Shown here piece after piece: positions 44,724 to 46,234 of a stretch of 46,234 bases of DNA; within the stretch, counting starts at the first letter, position 1; each line of letters begins with the position of its first letter. This stretch comes from Halobacteriovoraceae bacterium (lineage in GTDB: Bacteria > Bdellovibrionota > Bacteriovoracia > Bacteriovoracales > Bacteriovoracaceae): the NCBI GenBank assembly GCA_002718735.1, contig PBFR01000032.1:1-46234 (forward strand). The letters run 5' to 3'. A model generated the notes under the pieces. It was not told where the DNA came from, did no database searches, and saw nothing but the letters and a program-made list of their open reading frames with translations. The translations under genes were made by a program, and so were the position numbers.

Positions 44724-45302
44724 ATGATAAAATTAGTAGTTGGTGTAGGAAATCCCGGTGCGGAGTATGAATTAACCAGGCATAACATTGCTTGGATTCT
44801 TTTTGAATTTTTGCCTCAAACAGAATCTGCACTTTGGAAGTCCAAATTTAAGGGACAATATTGCGACTTAAATTTGAACGGCGATAAGTTATATTTTTTA
44901 AAACCTGAAACCTATATGAATTTAAGTGGTGAGAGTGTAGGACCCCTATGCTCTTTCTTTAAAATAACACCTGAGGAGGTTTTGGTCGTCCACGATGAGG
45001 TTGATTTGCCTTTTGGACAGATTCAATTTAAAAAGGGTGGAGGATTTGCAGGGCACAACGGTTTAAAGTCCATTGCTCAACATCTAAATACACCAAACTT
45101 CTATAGACTAAGAATGGGTATTGGAAGACCTGAGAAAGGCAGTATGTCTAGTTGGGTTCTGGGAAAGTTTCCAAAAGAGCAAGATACTGAGCTTGGTATT
45201 GTAATGGAGAGTACTTCCAAGGCCCTGGACTTTTTATTAAAGCACGGGTTTTCAAAGGCTTCAAACAAGTACAATAAGAAGAATTTTTTAGAGATAAAAT
45301 AA
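44724..45302 (+). CDS. pth: Peptidyl-tRNA hydrolase
   Basis: 192-residue enzyme that frees tRNA from prematurely released peptidyl-tRNA. The catalytic histidine lies in the N-terminal LTRHNIAW segment, after VGVGNPGAEY. Other conserved blocks are FLKPETYMNLSG, VVHDEVDLPFG and KGGGFAGHNGLKSI. Length is typical. Starts two bases after prs; ychF follows 10 bases after it, a common prs-pth-ychF order. Confidence 0.95.
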   Translation: MIKLVVGVGNPGAEYELTRHNIAWILFEFLPQTESALWKSKFKGQYCDLNLNGDKLYFLKPETYMNLSGESVGPLCSFFKITPEEVLVVHDEVDLPFGQIQFKKGGGFAGHNGLKSIAQHLNTPNFYRLRMGIGRPEKGSMSSWVLGKFPKEQDTELGIVMESTSKALDFLLKHGFSKASNKYNKKNFLEIK

Positions 45303-45312
45303 CGGAGATAAG

Positions 45313-46234
45313 ATGAGTTTAAATGTGGGCATCGTAGGCCTTCCAAATGTTGGAAAATCAACTATCTTTCAAGCACTAACAAGTGCTCCGGCCGAAGCAG
45401 CCAACTATCCATTCTGCACAATTGAGCCAAATGTGGGGATTGTACAAGTTCCTGACGAGAGAATTGATAAGATTACTGAGTTTGTTAAGCCGCAAAAGGT
45501 GATTAAAGCAGTGATGGAGTTTGTAGACATTGCCGGCCTTGTTAAAGGTGCCTCGAAAGGTGAAGGCCTTGGAAACCAATTTCTTGGACATATCAGACAA
45601 GTAAGTGCCATTGCTCACGTTGTGAGATGCTTTGAAGATAGCGATGTTATTCACGTTGAAGGAAAGGTGGACCCGACTGCCGACATTGAAGTTATCAATA
45701 TTGAGCTTGCGTTTGCAGATTTAGAGACGGTTGATAAAAGACTTAACAATTTAGGAAAAGTTCTTAAATCTCACGATAAAAAACTCAAACAACAAGCAGC
45801 TATTGCAAAGCCAGTTCTTGAGAAACTTAAAGTTGCGCTAGAAGATGGAAAGCCTGCTCGCTCAGTTGAAATGGATGATGAAGAAAGAGAATCAATTAGT
45901 GATCTTCACCTGATAACATTAAAGGATACGGTTTATGTATGTAATGTTGATGAAGACTCAATGACCGAAGACAGTGATAATGACCATGTTAAGGCCGTAA
46001 AAGCACTAGCTGAAAAAGAAGGTTCAAAGGTTATTAAAATTTGTGGAAAGATGGAGTCAGAAATTGCTCAGCTTGAAACAGAAGAAGAGAAAAAAGAATT
46101 TCTTGCTGATATGGGTCTTGAGCAGTCTGGGCTTGATCAACTAATTAAAACTGGCTACGAGATGCTTGGACTTCAAACCTATTTTACGGCTGGTGTTCAA
46201 GAGGTTAGAGCTTGGACATTCAAAAAGGGTATGA
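45313..46234 (+). CDS. ychF: Redox-regulated ATPase YchF, 5' part (cut by window end)
   Basis: The first 307 codons of an Obg-like P-loop protein of usual length about 363 residues; the rest lies beyond the window. G1 is GLPNVGKST near the N-terminus, the switch region is PFCTIEPN, and G3 is DIAGLVKGASKGEGLGNQFL, all characteristic of YchF/OLA1. The C-terminal part visible ends in the QTYFTAGVQEVRAW region. YchF binds ATP rather than GTP and associates with ribosomes. The ATG has a CGGAG ribosome-binding site. It follows pth, as often seen. Confidence 0.95.
   Translation, partial: MSLNVGIVGLPNVGKSTIFQALTSAPAEAANYPFCTIEPNVGIVQVPDERIDKITEFVKPQKVIKAVMEFVDIAGLVKGASKGEGLGNQFLGHIRQVSAIAHVVRCFEDSDVIHVEGKVDPTADIEVINIELAFADLETVDKRLNNLGKVLKSHDKKLKQQAAIAKPVLEKLKVALEDGKPARSVEMDDEERESISDLHLITLKDTVYVCNVDEDSMTEDSDNDHVKAVKALAEKEGSKVIKICGKMESEIAQLETEEEKKEFLADMGLEQSGLDQLIKTGYEMLGLQTYFTAGVQEVRAWTFKKGM

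Overview
The window is an AT-rich, densely coding stretch of a bacterial chromosome next to the replication origin. It begins in the last codons of rpmH and continues rnpA-yidC-mnmE-mnmG-rsmG-parA-parB, the classical origin-proximal order. Gene content suggests a Gram-negative relative of Bdellovibrio/Bacteriovorax (Bdellovibrionota). The evidence is a bactofilin between parB and an F1Fo ATP synthase cluster with two b-type subunits, a CFI-box protein, several outer-membrane barrel proteins, an LptF/LptG-type permease, and lytic enzymes. This placement is an inference from gene order and protein character, not from a database search.

Layout. (1) 1-8392: ribosomal protein/RNase P/insertase, tRNA modification (MnmE, MnmG), RsmG, chromosome partition (ParA, ParB) and a bactofilin, all on the + strand. 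Three 16-bp palindromes matching the ParB-binding site parS lie at 3689, 4127 and 6144, just upstream of parAB. MnmE carries nine perfect or near-perfect 24-bp tandem repeats inside its GTPase domain. (2) 8468-14289: ATP synthase genes b', b, delta, alpha, gamma, beta, epsilon, ending in a strong intrinsic terminator; the a and c subunit genes are not here. (3) 14429-24193: a large unrecognised exported protein, a convergent patatin/lytic transglycosylase pair, a small helix-turn-helix/coiled-coil protein overlapping a predicted barrel protein, an AGCS amino-acid:cation symporter and DNA ligase LigA. (4) 24190-25876 (-): glycerol kinase and a tiny Flp/TadE-like membrane protein, divergent from a thioredoxin-like protein. 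(5) 35893-26472 (-): nine tightly packed genes, namely barrel protein, CFI-box protein, LptF/G, peptide deformylase, Met-tRNA formyltransferase, ribulose-phosphate epimerase, then hutH-hutU-hutI for histidine breakdown. (6) 35944-41598: galU with two unrecognised secreted proteins, the second with an N/Q/Y-rich prion-like tail, and a convergent porin-like protein. (7) 41677-46234: class A penicillin-binding protein, tRNA-Gln(TTG), prs, pth and the 5' part of ychF, cut by the window end.

No insertion sequence, prophage or CRISPR array is visible, and no gap without a gene exceeds 300 bases. The most notable observations are the MnmE repeat insertion between the G4 and G5 motifs, the parS cluster (one site doubling as the mnmG ribosome-binding region), the bactofilin-ParAB neighbourhood, and the Bdellovibrio-type proteins of unknown function.
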